This document shows, piece after piece, positions 16,210 to 25,463 of a stretch of DNA of 64,000 bases (its first letter is position 1; each line of letters starts with the position of its first letter). The DNA lies in the NCBI RefSeq assembly GCF_947503705.1, contig NZ_CANNES010000001.1:1171054-1235053 (forward strand), read 5' to 3'. The position numbers were made by a program, and so were the translations under genes. The stretch is from an uncultured Tateyamaria sp. (lineage in GTDB: Bacteria > Pseudomonadota > Alphaproteobacteria > Rhodobacterales > Rhodobacteraceae). Below the pieces are notes generated by a model, which was not told where the DNA came from, searched no databases, and worked only from the letters and a program-made list of their open reading frames with translations.

Positions 16210-18693
16210 GTGGCCACTGAATTTCCAAGCACCGCACGCGTTGTCATCGTGGGCGGTGGCGTCATGGGGGTGGGCCTTGCCTACCACCTCGGCCACGAAG
16301 GCTGGGGGGCCGATACCGTCCTGCTGGAAAAGGCAGAGCTGACCTCGGGCAGCACATGGCATGCCGCGGGGCAGATCACGCATTCGACCTCCAGCTTTGG
16401 TCTGGGCAAATGCGTCGACTACAATATCGGGCTCTATTCCGGGGGGTTAGAGGCCGAAACCGGCCAGCCCGTCACCTGGCATGGCTGCGGTTCCTTCCGG
16501 CTGGCCTATACCGAGGACGAGATGGATTGGCTGCGCCACACCCTGTCCGTGGGCCGGTCGCTGCGCTTCAACATCGAACTGGTCGGCTCCGAAAAGGTCC
16601 GCGCGCTGCACCCGTTCTACAACCTCGACGGGGTGCTGGGTGCGTTGCACACGCCCGATGATGGCCACGTGGACCCCACCAATGTGACCATGGCCATGGC
16701 CGCCGGGGCCCGCCAGAAAGGCGTGCGGATCATCCGCCAGTGCCGGGCCACCAACATCACGCAACTGCCTTCGGGCGAATGGCAGGTGGAAACTGACAAG
16801 GGCACAATCACCGCCGAACATGTGGTCAACGCGGGCGGCACCTATGCCCGCCAGATGGGCGAATGGTCCGGCCTGCAATTGCCCATGACGTCCATGACGC
16901 ACCACTATTTCGTCACCGAACCGGTCCCCGAATTTGCCGATCTCGACACCGAACTCCCCGTCATCCGCGACGACAAAAAGGTCTCGGGCTATATCCGGAT
17001 GGAGCAGAAACGAGGCCTCATCGGGATCTATGAAAAGGAAAATCCCAACTCGGTCTGGCACGATCACTGCCCGTGGGATTACGAAAACTGGCTGTTTGAC
17101 GCCGATTACGACCGGGTCATGCCCTATCTTGAGGAATCGCTGAACCGCATGCCCATCTTTGCCGAACTGGGCATCCAGCGCGAGGTGCACGGCGCCATCA
17201 GCCACCCGCCCGACGGCAATCCGCTCATTGGCCCTGCACCGGGCGTGCGCAACTACTGGTGCTGCTGCGGCACGCAGATCGGCATCGGTTGGGGCCCGGG
17301 CCTGACCCGCGAACTGGCCCGATGGATGGTACACGGGGCCGCCGACATTTCCATGCGCGACTACGACCCGCGCCGCTTTGGCAGCTATGCCACCAAAGAC
17401 TGGCAGGTGATCAAGGCCGAGGAAGACTACTGCCTGCGCCACGAAATCCCCTTCCCCCATTTCAACCGGCTGGCGGGGCGACCGATCAAACCCTCGCCCC
17501 TGCACGATCTCTTGCAGTCCAAAAGGGCGGTGCACGAGGAAGTCTATGGCTTTGAACGCCCCCGCTGGTTTGCAAGGGACGGCGTCGCGCAAGAGGATCA
17601 CTATTCCTTCAACCGCACCGTCGTCGACACACTGGTCGCCGCCGAGGTCAAAGCCGTGCGCGAAACGGTGGGTATCATGGACGTCACCGCCTTTACCAAG
17701 GTCATGGTCGAAGGGCCGGATGCATATGCGCTGCTCGATCGGCTGACGGCCAACCGCATGCCGCAAAAATACCCCTCAAGTAGCGAAGCGGTAGGGGGAC
17801 AAACTGGCGGCTCAATCACGCTGACCCACATGCTCAACCGCGCCGGGCGGATCGAGCTGGAGACCACCATCGTCCGCATGGCACCCGACCGCTTCTACCT
17901 CGTCTGCGCCGCCTTCTTCGAACAGCGGCTGCTGGATCACCTCGACCAGCACCGCACCGGCGAAGACGTCACAATCACCGCGCTGTCCGACACATGGTCC
18001 GCCCTTTCGCTGAACGGGCCATTGTCGCGGGATGTGCTGGGGGCCTGCACCGACGCGGACCTGAGCAATGCGGGCTTCCGCTGGCTCTCTGCTCAGGAAA
18101 TCACCGTTGCGGGCTATAAAATATGGGCCTTTCGCATGTCCTACGCAGGCGAATTGGGGTGGGAGCTGCACATGCCCTTCGCGGCATGCCTCGATGTCTA
18201 CAATGCCCTCTGGGCGGCGGGTCAGGCGCACGGGATCACCGATTACGGCTCCTTCGCGATGAACGTCATGCGGATGGAAAAAGGGTTCAAAGGGGCGGGT
18301 GAGCTGACGAACGAGGTTACGCTGGCCGAGGCCGATGTGCTGCGCTTTGCCCGCACGGACAAGGACTATCTGGGCCGCGACAAGACGCTCAATACTGAGC
18401 TGCCTTGGGTCTGCGCCTATCTCGCCATCGAAGCGGACGGCAAAACCGACGGCCACGGCGGCGAAGCGGTCCTGCTGGACGGCCAAGTCGTGGGCTCTAC
18501 CGCCTCCGTCGCCTACGGCCCCACGGTCGGCAAGGTCCTCGCCTTCGCCTACGTCAAACCCGAGGCGGCCAAGCCCGGCACAGACCTCCAGGTCATCATC
18601 CACGGCCAAGCGCGCGCCGCCCGCGTGCTGGGCGAACCGGCCTACGATCCCCAAAGCGTCAAACCCCGCACCGACGAACCAGTGCCCGCATGA
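16210..18693 (+). CDS. GcvT-fused FAD-dependent amine demethylase, dimethylglycine/sarcosine dehydrogenase-like
   Basis: An 827-residue two-domain flavoprotein. The N-terminal FAD domain has GGGVMG at 15-20. GSTWHAAGQ contains His51, which matches the histidine that covalently holds FAD in dimethylglycine and sarcosine dehydrogenases. The C-terminal half (from about 430) is a GcvT/folate-binding domain that would pass the removed methyl group to tetrahydrofolate. I chose a GTG with AAGGGAAAGAG upstream. Relative to my expectation for the family there are about 12 extra residues near 520 (YPSSSEAVGGQTGG). First gene of the plus-strand arm; it overlaps the next gene by ATGA. Confidence 0.88.
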   Translation: MATEFPSTARVVIVGGGVMGVGLAYHLGHEGWGADTVLLEKAELTSGSTWHAAGQITHSTSSFGLGKCVDYNIGLYSGGLEAETGQPVTWHGCGSFRLAYTEDEMDWLRHTLSVGRSLRFNIELVGSEKVRALHPFYNLDGVLGALHTPDDGHVDPTNVTMAMAAGARQKGVRIIRQCRATNITQLPSGEWQVETDKGTITAEHVVNAGGTYARQMGEWSGLQLPMTSMTHHYFVTEPVPEFADLDTELPVIRDDKKVSGYIRMEQKRGLIGIYEKENPNSVWHDHCPWDYENWLFDADYDRVMPYLEESLNRMPIFAELGIQREVHGAISHPPDGNPLIGPAPGVRNYWCCCGTQIGIGWGPGLTRELARWMVHGAADISMRDYDPRRFGSYATKDWQVIKAEEDYCLRHEIPFPHFNRLAGRPIKPSPLHDLLQSKRAVHEEVYGFERPRWFARDGVAQEDHYSFNRTVVDTLVAAEVKAVRETVGIMDVTAFTKVMVEGPDAYALLDRLTANRMPQKYPSSSEAVGGQTGGSITLTHMLNRAGRIELETTIVRMAPDRFYLVCAAFFEQRLLDHLDQHRTGEDVTITALSDTWSALSLNGPLSRDVLGACTDADLSNAGFRWLSAQEITVAGYKIWAFRMSYAGELGWELHMPFAACLDVYNALWAAGQAHGITDYGSFAMNVMRMEKGFKGAGELTNEVTLAEADVLRFARTDKDYLGRDKTLNTELPWVCAYLAIEADGKTDGHGGEAVLLDGQVVGSTASVAYGPTVGKVLAFAYVKPEAAKPGTDLQVIIHGQARAARVLGEPAYDPQSVKPRTDEPVPA
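17771..17806 (+). other. Possible in-frame insertion inside the demethylase gene
   Basis: The stretch from ACCCCTCAAG to GTAGGGGG has CCCCT (17772-17776) complementary to AGGGG (17793-17797), an internal AGCGAAGCG tandem, and codons (TCA AGT AGC GAA GCG GTA) unlike the C-ending codons around it. It encodes YPSSSEAVGGQTGG, where I would expect a direct join of MPQK to a GGS/GGI strand. It could be a small palindromic element inserted in frame. Low certainty without an alignment. Confidence 0.35.
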
Positions 18694-19772
18694 GCCCGCC
18701 CAAAACCATGACGGCCATGGTCACCATGGGCCACGGCGATCTGGACCAAATGGTGCTGCACCACGACTGGCCCCGGCCCGATCCCGCCCCGGGCGAGGTG
18801 CTGATCCGCGTGGGCGCCTGCGGGCTGAACAACACCGATGTGAACACTCGCTCCGGCTGGTATTCAAAGACGGTGACGGACGCGACCACCGGCGGCGCGT
18901 TTGACAAAGTGGGCAAGGATGATCCCACCTGGGGCGGCGCGCCAATCACCTTCCCGCGCATCCAGGGGGCCGATGTCTGTGGCGAGATTGTCGGCGTGGG
19001 ACAGGGTGTCGACCCCGCCCGCATCGGCGAACGGGTGATCACAGACAACTGGCTGCGCGACCCCCAAGACCCCGAGAACAAAGACAAAACCGGATATTAT
19101 GGCTCCGAGCGGGATGGCGGCTTTGCCCAGTTCACGACGATTCCGGCCCGCAACGCGTTGGCCGTCAAATCCGACCTCAGCGACGCAGAGCTTGCCACTT
19201 TCTCCTGTTCCTTCTCGACGGCCGAGGGGATGCTGACCCGCGCCGAGGTCACCGAACGCGACACAGTGCTGATCCCCGGCGCATCCGGCGGGGTCGGGGG
19301 GGCATTGGTCCAGCTGGCCAAACGGCGGGGGGCAACGGTCATCGCCATGGCGTCAGAGGCAAAACACACCGCAGTCGTAGACCTAAATCCCGACATAATC
19401 CTGCCCCGCGCCCCCGAAAATCTGCGCGAGGCCCTAAACGGCACAAGGATCACCGTCATCGCCGATGTGGTGGGCGGTCCCTATTGGCCCGCGCTCATCG
19501 ACGTGCTGGAACGGGGCGGGCGCTATGTCTGCTCCGGTGCGATTGCGGGGCCCATGGCCACGCTCGACCTGCGCACGCTGTACCTGCGCGACCTGACGTT
19601 CCTCGGCTCCACCGTCATCGACCCGGGGGTCATGCCCAACCTGATCCGCTATATCGAAACAGGCGCAATCCAACCCGCCCTCGCGGCCACCTACCCGCTG
19701 GCAGAGCTGCAAGCGGCCCAAGCCGCCTTCATCGCCAAATCCCACACCGGCAACATCGTTGTCTGCCCATGA
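18690..19772 (+). CDS. Medium-chain dehydrogenase/reductase, quinone-oxidoreductase-like
   Basis: A 360-residue MDR-superfamily oxidoreductase. The N-terminal GroES-like domain has GACGLNNTDVNTRSGW. The usual zinc-ligand Cys-Asp/His pair is replaced by Asn-rich residues, which points to a zinc-free quinone-oxidoreductase-type enzyme. The Rossmann motif is GASGGVGGALVQLAKRRGA. There is an unusually long loop around residues 60-80. The start overlaps the demethylase stop as ATGA and the stop overlaps the first enolase-superfamily gene the same way, so it acts in this pathway. Reaction unknown. Confidence 0.85.
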   Translation: MSPPKTMTAMVTMGHGDLDQMVLHHDWPRPDPAPGEVLIRVGACGLNNTDVNTRSGWYSKTVTDATTGGAFDKVGKDDPTWGGAPITFPRIQGADVCGEIVGVGQGVDPARIGERVITDNWLRDPQDPENKDKTGYYGSERDGGFAQFTTIPARNALAVKSDLSDAELATFSCSFSTAEGMLTRAEVTERDTVLIPGASGGVGGALVQLAKRRGATVIAMASEAKHTAVVDLNPDIILPRAPENLREALNGTRITVIADVVGGPYWPALIDVLERGGRYVCSGAIAGPMATLDLRTLYLRDLTFLGSTVIDPGVMPNLIRYIETGAIQPALAATYPLAELQAAQAAFIAKSHTGNIVVCP

Positions 19773-20875
19773 AAATCACCCGCATCCGCGTCTTCAAAAC
19801 CGGTCTGCCCTATGTGGGCGGCACCTATGTCTGGGGGGCCGGAAACGCGATCCGCGAGGCGCAGGCCAGCGTGGTGGTCCTCGACACTGATGCGGGGCTG
19901 ACGGGCTGCGGCGAATTCACGCCCTGCGGCGAGAACTACATGGTCGCCCATTCCGAAGGGGTGCAAGCGCTGGCGCGGCTGGTCGCCCCGCACCTGCTGG
20001 GTCAAGACCCCCGACAGGTCGCCCGGATCGAACAGATCATGGATCACACGGTGCAGGGCCACGGCTATGCCAAGGCCCCCTTTGACGCCGCGTGCTGGGA
20101 CATTCTGGGGCAGGCCTGCGACCAACCGGTCTGGATGTTGCTGGGGGGCAAGCTCACGGACGGCGCGCCGATGTACCGGGTCGCCCCGCAAAAATCCACC
20201 AACGACACGCTTGCCGAGATGCGCCGCTACCGCGCCGATGGCTACAGACAGTTTCAGATCAAGGTGGGCGGCGACTGGGCCAGCGACATTGACCGCATCC
20301 GCGCGGGCGTGGCCCTGCTCGAACCGGGGGAAAAGGCGATGGCCGATGCCAATCAGGGCTGGCGCGTGGATGATGCCATCCGGGTGGCCCGGGCCACCGC
20401 CGATCTCGACTATATCCTCGAACAGCCCTGCAAAACCTATGCCGAATGCCAACAGGTGCGCCGCGTCGCCCATCACCCGATGAAGCTGGATGAATGCGTC
20501 ACTGGCCTTGCCGCCGCCCAGCAGATCGTGGCCGACCGGGGCGCTGAAATCTGCTGTCTCAAGATCTCGAACCTCGGCGGGCTCAGCAAGGCGCGGCGCG
20601 TGCGGGATTTCCTGGTCGAAAACCGCATCCCCGTGGTCAGCGAGGACACATGGGGCGGCGAGATAACAAGCACCGTCGTGGCCCATTTCGCGGCCTCCAC
20701 TCCGGCGGACTACCTGCAAAACACCACCGACCTGATGAACTACAACACCCGGTCCACCGGAATGGGCGGGGCCTGGGCGACGGGCGGACGGCTCTATGCC
20801 CCCGATCTGCCCGGCCTTGGGGTGACCCCCGATTTCGACAGCCTTGGTGCCCCCGTCGCGGAGTACGGATCATGA
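19769..20875 (+). CDS. Enolase-superfamily (mandelate racemase/MLE subgroup) enzyme 1
   Basis: A 368-residue enzyme with the N-terminal capping domain and the C-terminal barrel. Metal ligands are Asp193, Glu218 and Asp241. The two opposed acid/base lysines are Lys165 (FQIKVGG) and Lys265 (LKISNLGG). A Lys-Lys pair supports racemisation/epimerisation or elimination next to a carboxylate. The EQPC barrel motif matches what I recall of hydroxyproline-betaine 2-epimerase, suggesting an N-substituted amino acid as substrate; this is inference. It is coupled by ATGA overlaps to both neighbours. Confidence 0.9.
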   Translation: MKITRIRVFKTGLPYVGGTYVWGAGNAIREAQASVVVLDTDAGLTGCGEFTPCGENYMVAHSEGVQALARLVAPHLLGQDPRQVARIEQIMDHTVQGHGYAKAPFDAACWDILGQACDQPVWMLLGGKLTDGAPMYRVAPQKSTNDTLAEMRRYRADGYRQFQIKVGGDWASDIDRIRAGVALLEPGEKAMADANQGWRVDDAIRVARATADLDYILEQPCKTYAECQQVRRVAHHPMKLDECVTGLAAAQQIVADRGAEICCLKISNLGGLSKARRVRDFLVENRIPVVSEDTWGGEITSTVVAHFAASTPADYLQNTTDLMNYNTRSTGMGGAWATGGRLYAPDLPGLGVTPDFDSLGAPVAEYGS

Positions 20876-21978
20876 AAATCACCCAAATCACCGTCTTTCA
20901 CGTCGATCTGCCGCTCGAACACCCGTATTGGCTCTCCGGCGGGCGGCTCAAATTCGAAGTGCTCGACGCCACGCTGGTCAAGATCGACACCGACACCGGG
21001 ATCACCGGCTGGGGCGAGGGCACGCCCTGGGGGCACACCTATGTGCCGGCCCACGGCCCCGGCATCCGTGCAGGGATCGAGACGATGGCGAAATTCGTGA
21101 CCGGTCTCGATCCGCGCAAAGTGCTTGATGTGGAACGGGCCATGGACCTGGCACTTCCCGGGCACCTCTATGCCAAAAGCCCCATCGACATGGCCTGTTG
21201 GGACATCGCAGGCCAGGCGGCGGGGATGCCCATCGCCGATCTCATGGGCGGCGGGTCGCGCACGCCGCGCCCCATCGCCGCGTCGGTCGGGGCCAAGGAC
21301 ATCGCGGAAACCCGCGCCGTCATCGACCGCTACCGCCAGCGCGGCTATGTGGCCCATTCGGTCAAGATCGGTGGCGATGTCACCCGCGACATCGCCCGCA
21401 TCCGCGACGTCGAGGCCATGCGCAAACCCGGCGAAATCGTCCTCTATGACGTCAACCGGGGCTGGACCCGGCAACAGGCGCTGCGTGTCATGTCGGCGAC
21501 CCAAGACCTGCAGATCATGTTCGAACAACCCTGCGAAACCCTCGACGACATTGCTGCCATCGCGGGCAAACACGCCGCCCCGGTCAGTGTGGATGAGGCC
21601 CTTGTGACGCTCCAGGACGCCACGCGGATCGCCCGTGACGGCTTGGCCGAGGTGTTCGGGATCAAGCTCAACCGCGTCGGCGGGCTGACCAAGGCCGCGC
21701 GGATGCGCGATGTGGCACTGGCCCATGGCATCGACATGTTCGTGATGGCCACGGGCGGCAGCGTTCTGGCCGATACCGAGGCGCTGCATCTGGCCGCGAC
21801 CATCCCCGATGCCAACTGCCACGCGGTCTGGGCCTGTCAGGACATGATCACCACTGACATCGCGGGCGGGCGCGGCCCCCGCAACACCGACGGCCACCTG
21901 CACCTGCCCGAGGCCCCGGGCCTTGGTGTGCACCCGGACGAGGACGCGCTGGGCGACCCGGTGGCGGTCTACAGATGA
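20872..21978 (+). CDS. Enolase-superfamily enzyme 2, possible cis-3-hydroxyproline dehydratase
   Basis: A 368-residue MR/MLE-subgroup enzyme with Asp193, Glu218 and Asp241 as metal ligands and the lysine pair Lys165 (HSVKIGG) and Lys265 (IKLNRVGG). The capping-domain signature HPYWLSGGRLKFE and GWGEGTPWGHTYVPAHGPG strongly resemble, from memory, the cis-3-hydroxy-L-proline dehydratase described from Labrenzia. I could not check this by alignment. If correct, the pathway handles hydroxylated proline derivatives. It is coupled by ATGA overlaps on both sides. Confidence 0.85.
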   Translation: MKITQITVFHVDLPLEHPYWLSGGRLKFEVLDATLVKIDTDTGITGWGEGTPWGHTYVPAHGPGIRAGIETMAKFVTGLDPRKVLDVERAMDLALPGHLYAKSPIDMACWDIAGQAAGMPIADLMGGGSRTPRPIAASVGAKDIAETRAVIDRYRQRGYVAHSVKIGGDVTRDIARIRDVEAMRKPGEIVLYDVNRGWTRQQALRVMSATQDLQIMFEQPCETLDDIAAIAGKHAAPVSVDEALVTLQDATRIARDGLAEVFGIKLNRVGGLTKAARMRDVALAHGIDMFVMATGGSVLADTEALHLAATIPDANCHAVWACQDMITTDIAGGRGPRNTDGHLHLPEAPGLGVHPDEDALGDPVAVYR

Positions 21979-23078
21979 GGATCACCCGCATCACCCTCTG
22001 GTCCGTCGATCTGACCAGCCACGAGACCTACTACATGGCCGAGGGCAAAGCCTGCGCCACGGTCAAAACCCACGTCCTCTGCCTTGAGACGGACACAGGG
22101 CTCAAGGGGTGGGGCGAAGTGTGCCCGATCCCCCATTACCTGCCCGCCTTCGCCGATGGCGTGCCCAGTGCGGTCACCGAAATGGCAACCACCATCCTCG
22201 GGCTGGCCCCGTTCGGGGTGGACGCGCCCATGCGCCGCCTCGATCAGGTTCTGCTGGGCCACCCCCATGCCAAATCCATCGTTGACATGGCGCTGTGGGA
22301 CCTCTTTGGACAGGCCACCGGCCAACCGGTTTATGCGCTTTTGGGCGGGCGCACGCGGTTCGACATGCCGCTCTATCACTCGATCACCTGCATCGCGCCC
22401 GACGACATGGCCCGGATCGCGACTGAGGCCTATGGCACCGGCATCCGCCAATTCCAGGTCAAACTCGGCGCCGACGCCGACTGGCAGGCCGACGCCGAGC
22501 GGTTGATCAAGGTGCGCGAAGCGGTGGGGACCGGTCCGCTGGTCTATGGCGACTGGAACTGCGGAGCAACGAAACTGCGCGCCACGCGCACCGGCCGGGC
22601 GGTTGCGCATCTCGACGTGATGCTGGAACAGCCCTGCAAAACGCTTGAGGATTGCGCCGCCGTGCGCCAAGCCACGGGCCTGCCCATGAAAATCGACGAG
22701 GGCGCGCATGATTTTGAAACGCTTTTGCGCGCGCACGCCCTTGGCTGCCTTGACGCCGTGGCGCTCAAGCTTTCCAAATTCGGCGGGCTGTCCGCCATGC
22801 GCCGCGCCCGTGATCTCACGGTGCATCTGGGGGCAGAGATTTGCGCCGAATGCACTTGGGGGTCCGACATCGTGACCGCCGCGTCGCTGCATTTCGCGGC
22901 CTCCACGCCCCAAGGCGCGCTGCTGAACACCTGCGATCTGGCAGGATATGTCGCCCCGCGTCTCTGCCCCGATGCACCCACCCGCGCACACGGCCGCATC
23001 GCCCCGCCAAACGGGCCGGGGCTGGGCGTCTCACCTGACCCATCCGTCCTTGGAACCCCTGTATTGGAGCTGGCTTGA
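21975..23078 (+). CDS. Enolase-superfamily enzyme 3
   Basis: A 367-residue third consecutive MR/MLE-subgroup enzyme. Metal ligands Asp193, Glu218 and Asp241 and the lysines Lys163 (FQVKLGA) and Lys265 (LKLSKFGG) are all present, so it should be active. The capping domain differs clearly from the other two (SHETYYMAEGKACATV and VCPIPHYLPAFADG), and that domain sets substrate choice. The three copies therefore probably act on different stereoisomers or successive intermediates and are not redundant. ATGA overlap with copy 2. Confidence 0.9.
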   Translation: MRITRITLWSVDLTSHETYYMAEGKACATVKTHVLCLETDTGLKGWGEVCPIPHYLPAFADGVPSAVTEMATTILGLAPFGVDAPMRRLDQVLLGHPHAKSIVDMALWDLFGQATGQPVYALLGGRTRFDMPLYHSITCIAPDDMARIATEAYGTGIRQFQVKLGADADWQADAERLIKVREAVGTGPLVYGDWNCGATKLRATRTGRAVAHLDVMLEQPCKTLEDCAAVRQATGLPMKIDEGAHDFETLLRAHALGCLDAVALKLSKFGGLSAMRRARDLTVHLGAEICAECTWGSDIVTAASLHFAASTPQGALLNTCDLAGYVAPRLCPDAPTRAHGRIAPPNGPGLGVSPDPSVLGTPVLELA

Positions 23079-23081
23079 GCC

Positions 23082-24353
23082 ATGAACAAACTCACCTCAC
23101 AATCCGAATGGATCGCCCGCGCCCATGCCGTGTTGCCCGGTGGCGGCTTTGGCAATTTCGACCCCGGCATCGTCATTGCGCGCGGGCAGGGCAGCCGCGT
23201 CTGGGACGAGGACGGCGCGGAATATGTCGACTACCTCATCGGCTCCGGCCCCATGCTCTTGGGCCATGGCCACGCTGAAGTGATGGAGGCGGTTCTGGAA
23301 CAGCTCCCCCTCGGCATGACCTTTTTCGCTAACAATTCCAAAGGGATCGAACTGGCCGAGGCGATCGTCGATGCAGTGCCCTGCTGCGAACAGGTCCGCT
23401 TTGTCGCCTCGGGCGGCGAGGCGGATATGTACGCGATCCGGCTGGCCCGCGCCTATACGGGCCGAACCAAGATCCTGAAATTCGAAGGCGGCTATCACGG
23501 GATGAGCGCCGAGGCGCAGATGAGCCTCGCACCCGCCCAGCACGTCAATTTCCCCCAGGCCGTGCCTGACAGCGCGGGCATCCCCGCCAGCGTGGCCGAT
23601 GAAATGCTGATCGCGCCGTTCAACGATCTCGCGGCAGTCGAAGCGCTGTTAAGCGAACACAGCGACATTGCCGCCATCATCGCCGAACCCCTGCAACGGA
23701 TCATCCCCGCCGCCCCCGGATTTCTGCAAGGGCTCCGCGATCTTTGCGACAAACACCATGTGCTGCTGATCTTCGACGAAATCGTCACCGGTTTCCGCCT
23801 GGCCTATGGCGGGGCGCAAGAACGCTATGGCGTCACGCCCGACATCTGCACGCTGGGTAAGATCATCGGCGGTGGCTTTCCCCTCGCGGCTCTCGGGGCC
23901 AGCGCCGAGATTATGGCGCATTTCGACAAATCCCGCGTCGGTGTCGACAAATGGCTGATGCAGCTCGGCACGCTTTCAGGCAATCCCATTGCCGCCGTCG
24001 CAGGCCTCAAGACAATGGAGGTGCTGAAGCGCCCCGGCAGCTATGACCGCTTGCGCGAAGTCGGCAAAACCCTGCAAGACATGCAAAGCAACGTGCTGAA
24101 AGAGGCAGGCATCCCTCACAAAATCTGCGGGGATGAGACCCTTTTCGACATCTTCTTCACCGAAACCCCCTGCCGCGATTACCGAAGCGCCAAACATGAC
24201 GACCCCACCCGCAACGCCACCTACAACGCAACGCTGCGCGCCCACGGTGTGTTCAAATCTCCGGGCAAGCTCTATCCGTCGCTGGCCATCACCCAAGAGG
24301 ACCTGGACCTGACGCAGGCGGCGATCACCGCCGCCGTCGCATCCTTAACCTAG
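23082..24353 (+). CDS. Class III aminotransferase, glutamate-1-semialdehyde aminomutase-like
   Basis: A 423-residue PLP enzyme of fold type I, class III. The PLP lysine is Lys260 in [17 protein letters not shown], and [17 protein letters not shown] holds the cofactor-binding Asp. The GSA-aminomutase-like arrangement suggests transamination or mutase chemistry on a non-alpha amine or semialdehyde. It starts three bases after the third enolase-superfamily gene and closes this arm. It is not the hemL of heme synthesis judging from its context. Its stop codon shares the tetranucleotide CTAG with the convergent ispH stop. Confidence 0.88.
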   Translation: MNKLTSQSEWIARAHAVLPGGGFGNFDPGIVIARGQGSRVWDEDGAEYVDYLIGSGPMLLGHGHAEVMEAVLEQLPLGMTFFANNSKGIELAEAIVDAVPCCEQVRFVASGGEADMYAIRLARAYTGRTKILKFEGGYHGMSAEAQMSLAPAQHVNFPQAVPDSAGIPASVADEMLIAPFNDLAAVEALLSEHSDIAAIIAEPLQRIIPAAPGFLQGLRDLCDKHHVLLIFDEIVTGFRLAYGGAQERYGVTPDICTLGKIIGGGFPLAALGASAEIMAHFDKSRVGVDKWLMQLGTLSGNPIAAVAGLKTMEVLKRPGSYDRLREVGKTLQDMQSNVLKEAGIPHKICGDETLFDIFFTETPCRDYRSAKHDDPTRNATYNATLRAHGVFKSPGKLYPSLAITQEDLDLTQAAITAAVASLT

Positions 24354-25300
24354 GCCGGAACGCGCAGCACCCGAGGCACCTTGAACTCGACGTTTTCAAC
24401 GGCCGTCTCGACCATCTCGACGGTCATGTCATAGCGGTCGCCAAACGCGTCGATCACCTCGTTGATCAGCACTTCGGGGGCCGAGGCGCCCGCCGTGATG
24501 CCCACCGACGCGATGCCCTCAAGGCTGCGCCAATCAATATCCGTGGCCCGCTGGACCAGCTGGGCATAGGCACAGCCCGCACGCGCCCCAACCTCGACCA
24601 GCCGCTTGGAGTTCGACGAATTGGGCGCGCCCACCACCAGCATCGCATCGCATTTCGGGGCCATCGCCTTGACGGCCTCCTGGCGGTTGGTGGTGGCGTA
24701 ACAGATGTCTTCCTTATGGGGCCCAACGATGGCGGGGAACCGTGCGTGCAGGGCGGCCACGATATCGGCGGTATCATCCACCGACAGGGTCGTCTGCGTG
24801 ACAAAGGCGAGGCGGTCAGGGTCACGAACCTCGACGCCCGCCACATCCTCGACGGTTTCGACCAACAGCACCTCACCCTCAGGCAACTGGCCCATGGTGC
24901 CCACCGTCTCGGGATGGCCCTCATGGCCGATCATGATCATCTGCAACCCGTTGTCGGAATGGCGCTGCGCCTCGATATGAACCTTGCTGACGAGTGGGCA
25001 GGTGGCATCGACATAGACCATCTCGCGGGCGGCCGCCTTGGCTGGTACGGATTTGGGCACACCATGGGCGGAAAAGATCACCGGGCGGTCATCAGGGCAT
25101 TCGTCAAGCTCTTCGACAAACACGGCCCCTTTGTCACGCAAGCCATCGACCACGAACTTGTTGTGGACGATCTCGTGGCGGACATAGACAGGTGCGCCCC
25201 ACTTCTCCAATGCCATCTCGACGATCTTGATGGCGCGGTCCACGCCCGCGCAAAAGCCGCGGGGGGCCGCCAGATAAAGGGTCAGGGGGGGCTTGGCCAT
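24350..25300 (-). CDS. ispH: 4-hydroxy-3-methylbut-2-enyl diphosphate reductase
   Basis: Last enzyme of the MEP isoprenoid pathway, an iron-sulfur protein that makes IPP and DMAPP. The 316-residue protein has the three cluster cysteines at Cys17 (PRGFCAGV), Cys101 ([11 protein letters not shown]) and Cys200 ([10 protein letters not shown]), with the active-site TTNRQ glutamate region. It starts at an ATG followed by [14 protein letters not shown]. The transcription unit is single and converges on the aminotransferase gene. Not related to the catabolic cluster. Confidence 0.96.
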   Translation of the reverse strand: MAKPPLTLYLAAPRGFCAGVDRAIKIVEMALEKWGAPVYVRHEIVHNKFVVDGLRDKGAVFVEELDECPDDRPVIFSAHGVPKSVPAKAAAREMVYVDATCPLVSKVHIEAQRHSDNGLQMIMIGHEGHPETVGTMGQLPEGEVLLVETVEDVAGVEVRDPDRLAFVTQTTLSVDDTADIVAALHARFPAIVGPHKEDICYATTNRQEAVKAMAPKCDAMLVVGAPNSSNSKRLVEVGARAGCAYAQLVQRATDIDWRSLEGIASVGITAGASAPEVLINEVIDAFGDRYDMTVEMVETAVENVEFKVPRVLRVPA

Positions 25301-25463
25301 CGTTACAGTCTCCGCAGGGTTAGTGCCCTAGACCTAAGGCTTTGCGCCGGACCCGTCCAGTGGGCGGACAGGCATCGGGGCGGGACAGTTTTTCGCTTGC
25401 CTTCCAGCAGGGGCAATCCCCTAAACCGGCCCGCGCATGGGCACTTATGGAAAAGGACGGTTA

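Noticed and set aside
16447..17766. A 439-codon open frame on the minus strand
   Set aside because: Antisense to the GcvT-fused demethylase, which has an intact FAD site and domain order.
23082..24353. hemL (glutamate-1-semialdehyde aminomutase)
   Set aside because: The PLP motif is similar, but alphaproteobacteria usually make aminolevulinate by HemA (ALAS), and the gene is embedded in a catabolic operon.
12326..24353. Horizontally acquired island or mobile element
   Set aside because: The cluster is accessory in content, but I find no integrase, transposase, tRNA or flanking repeat, and the composition does not differ clearly by eye.
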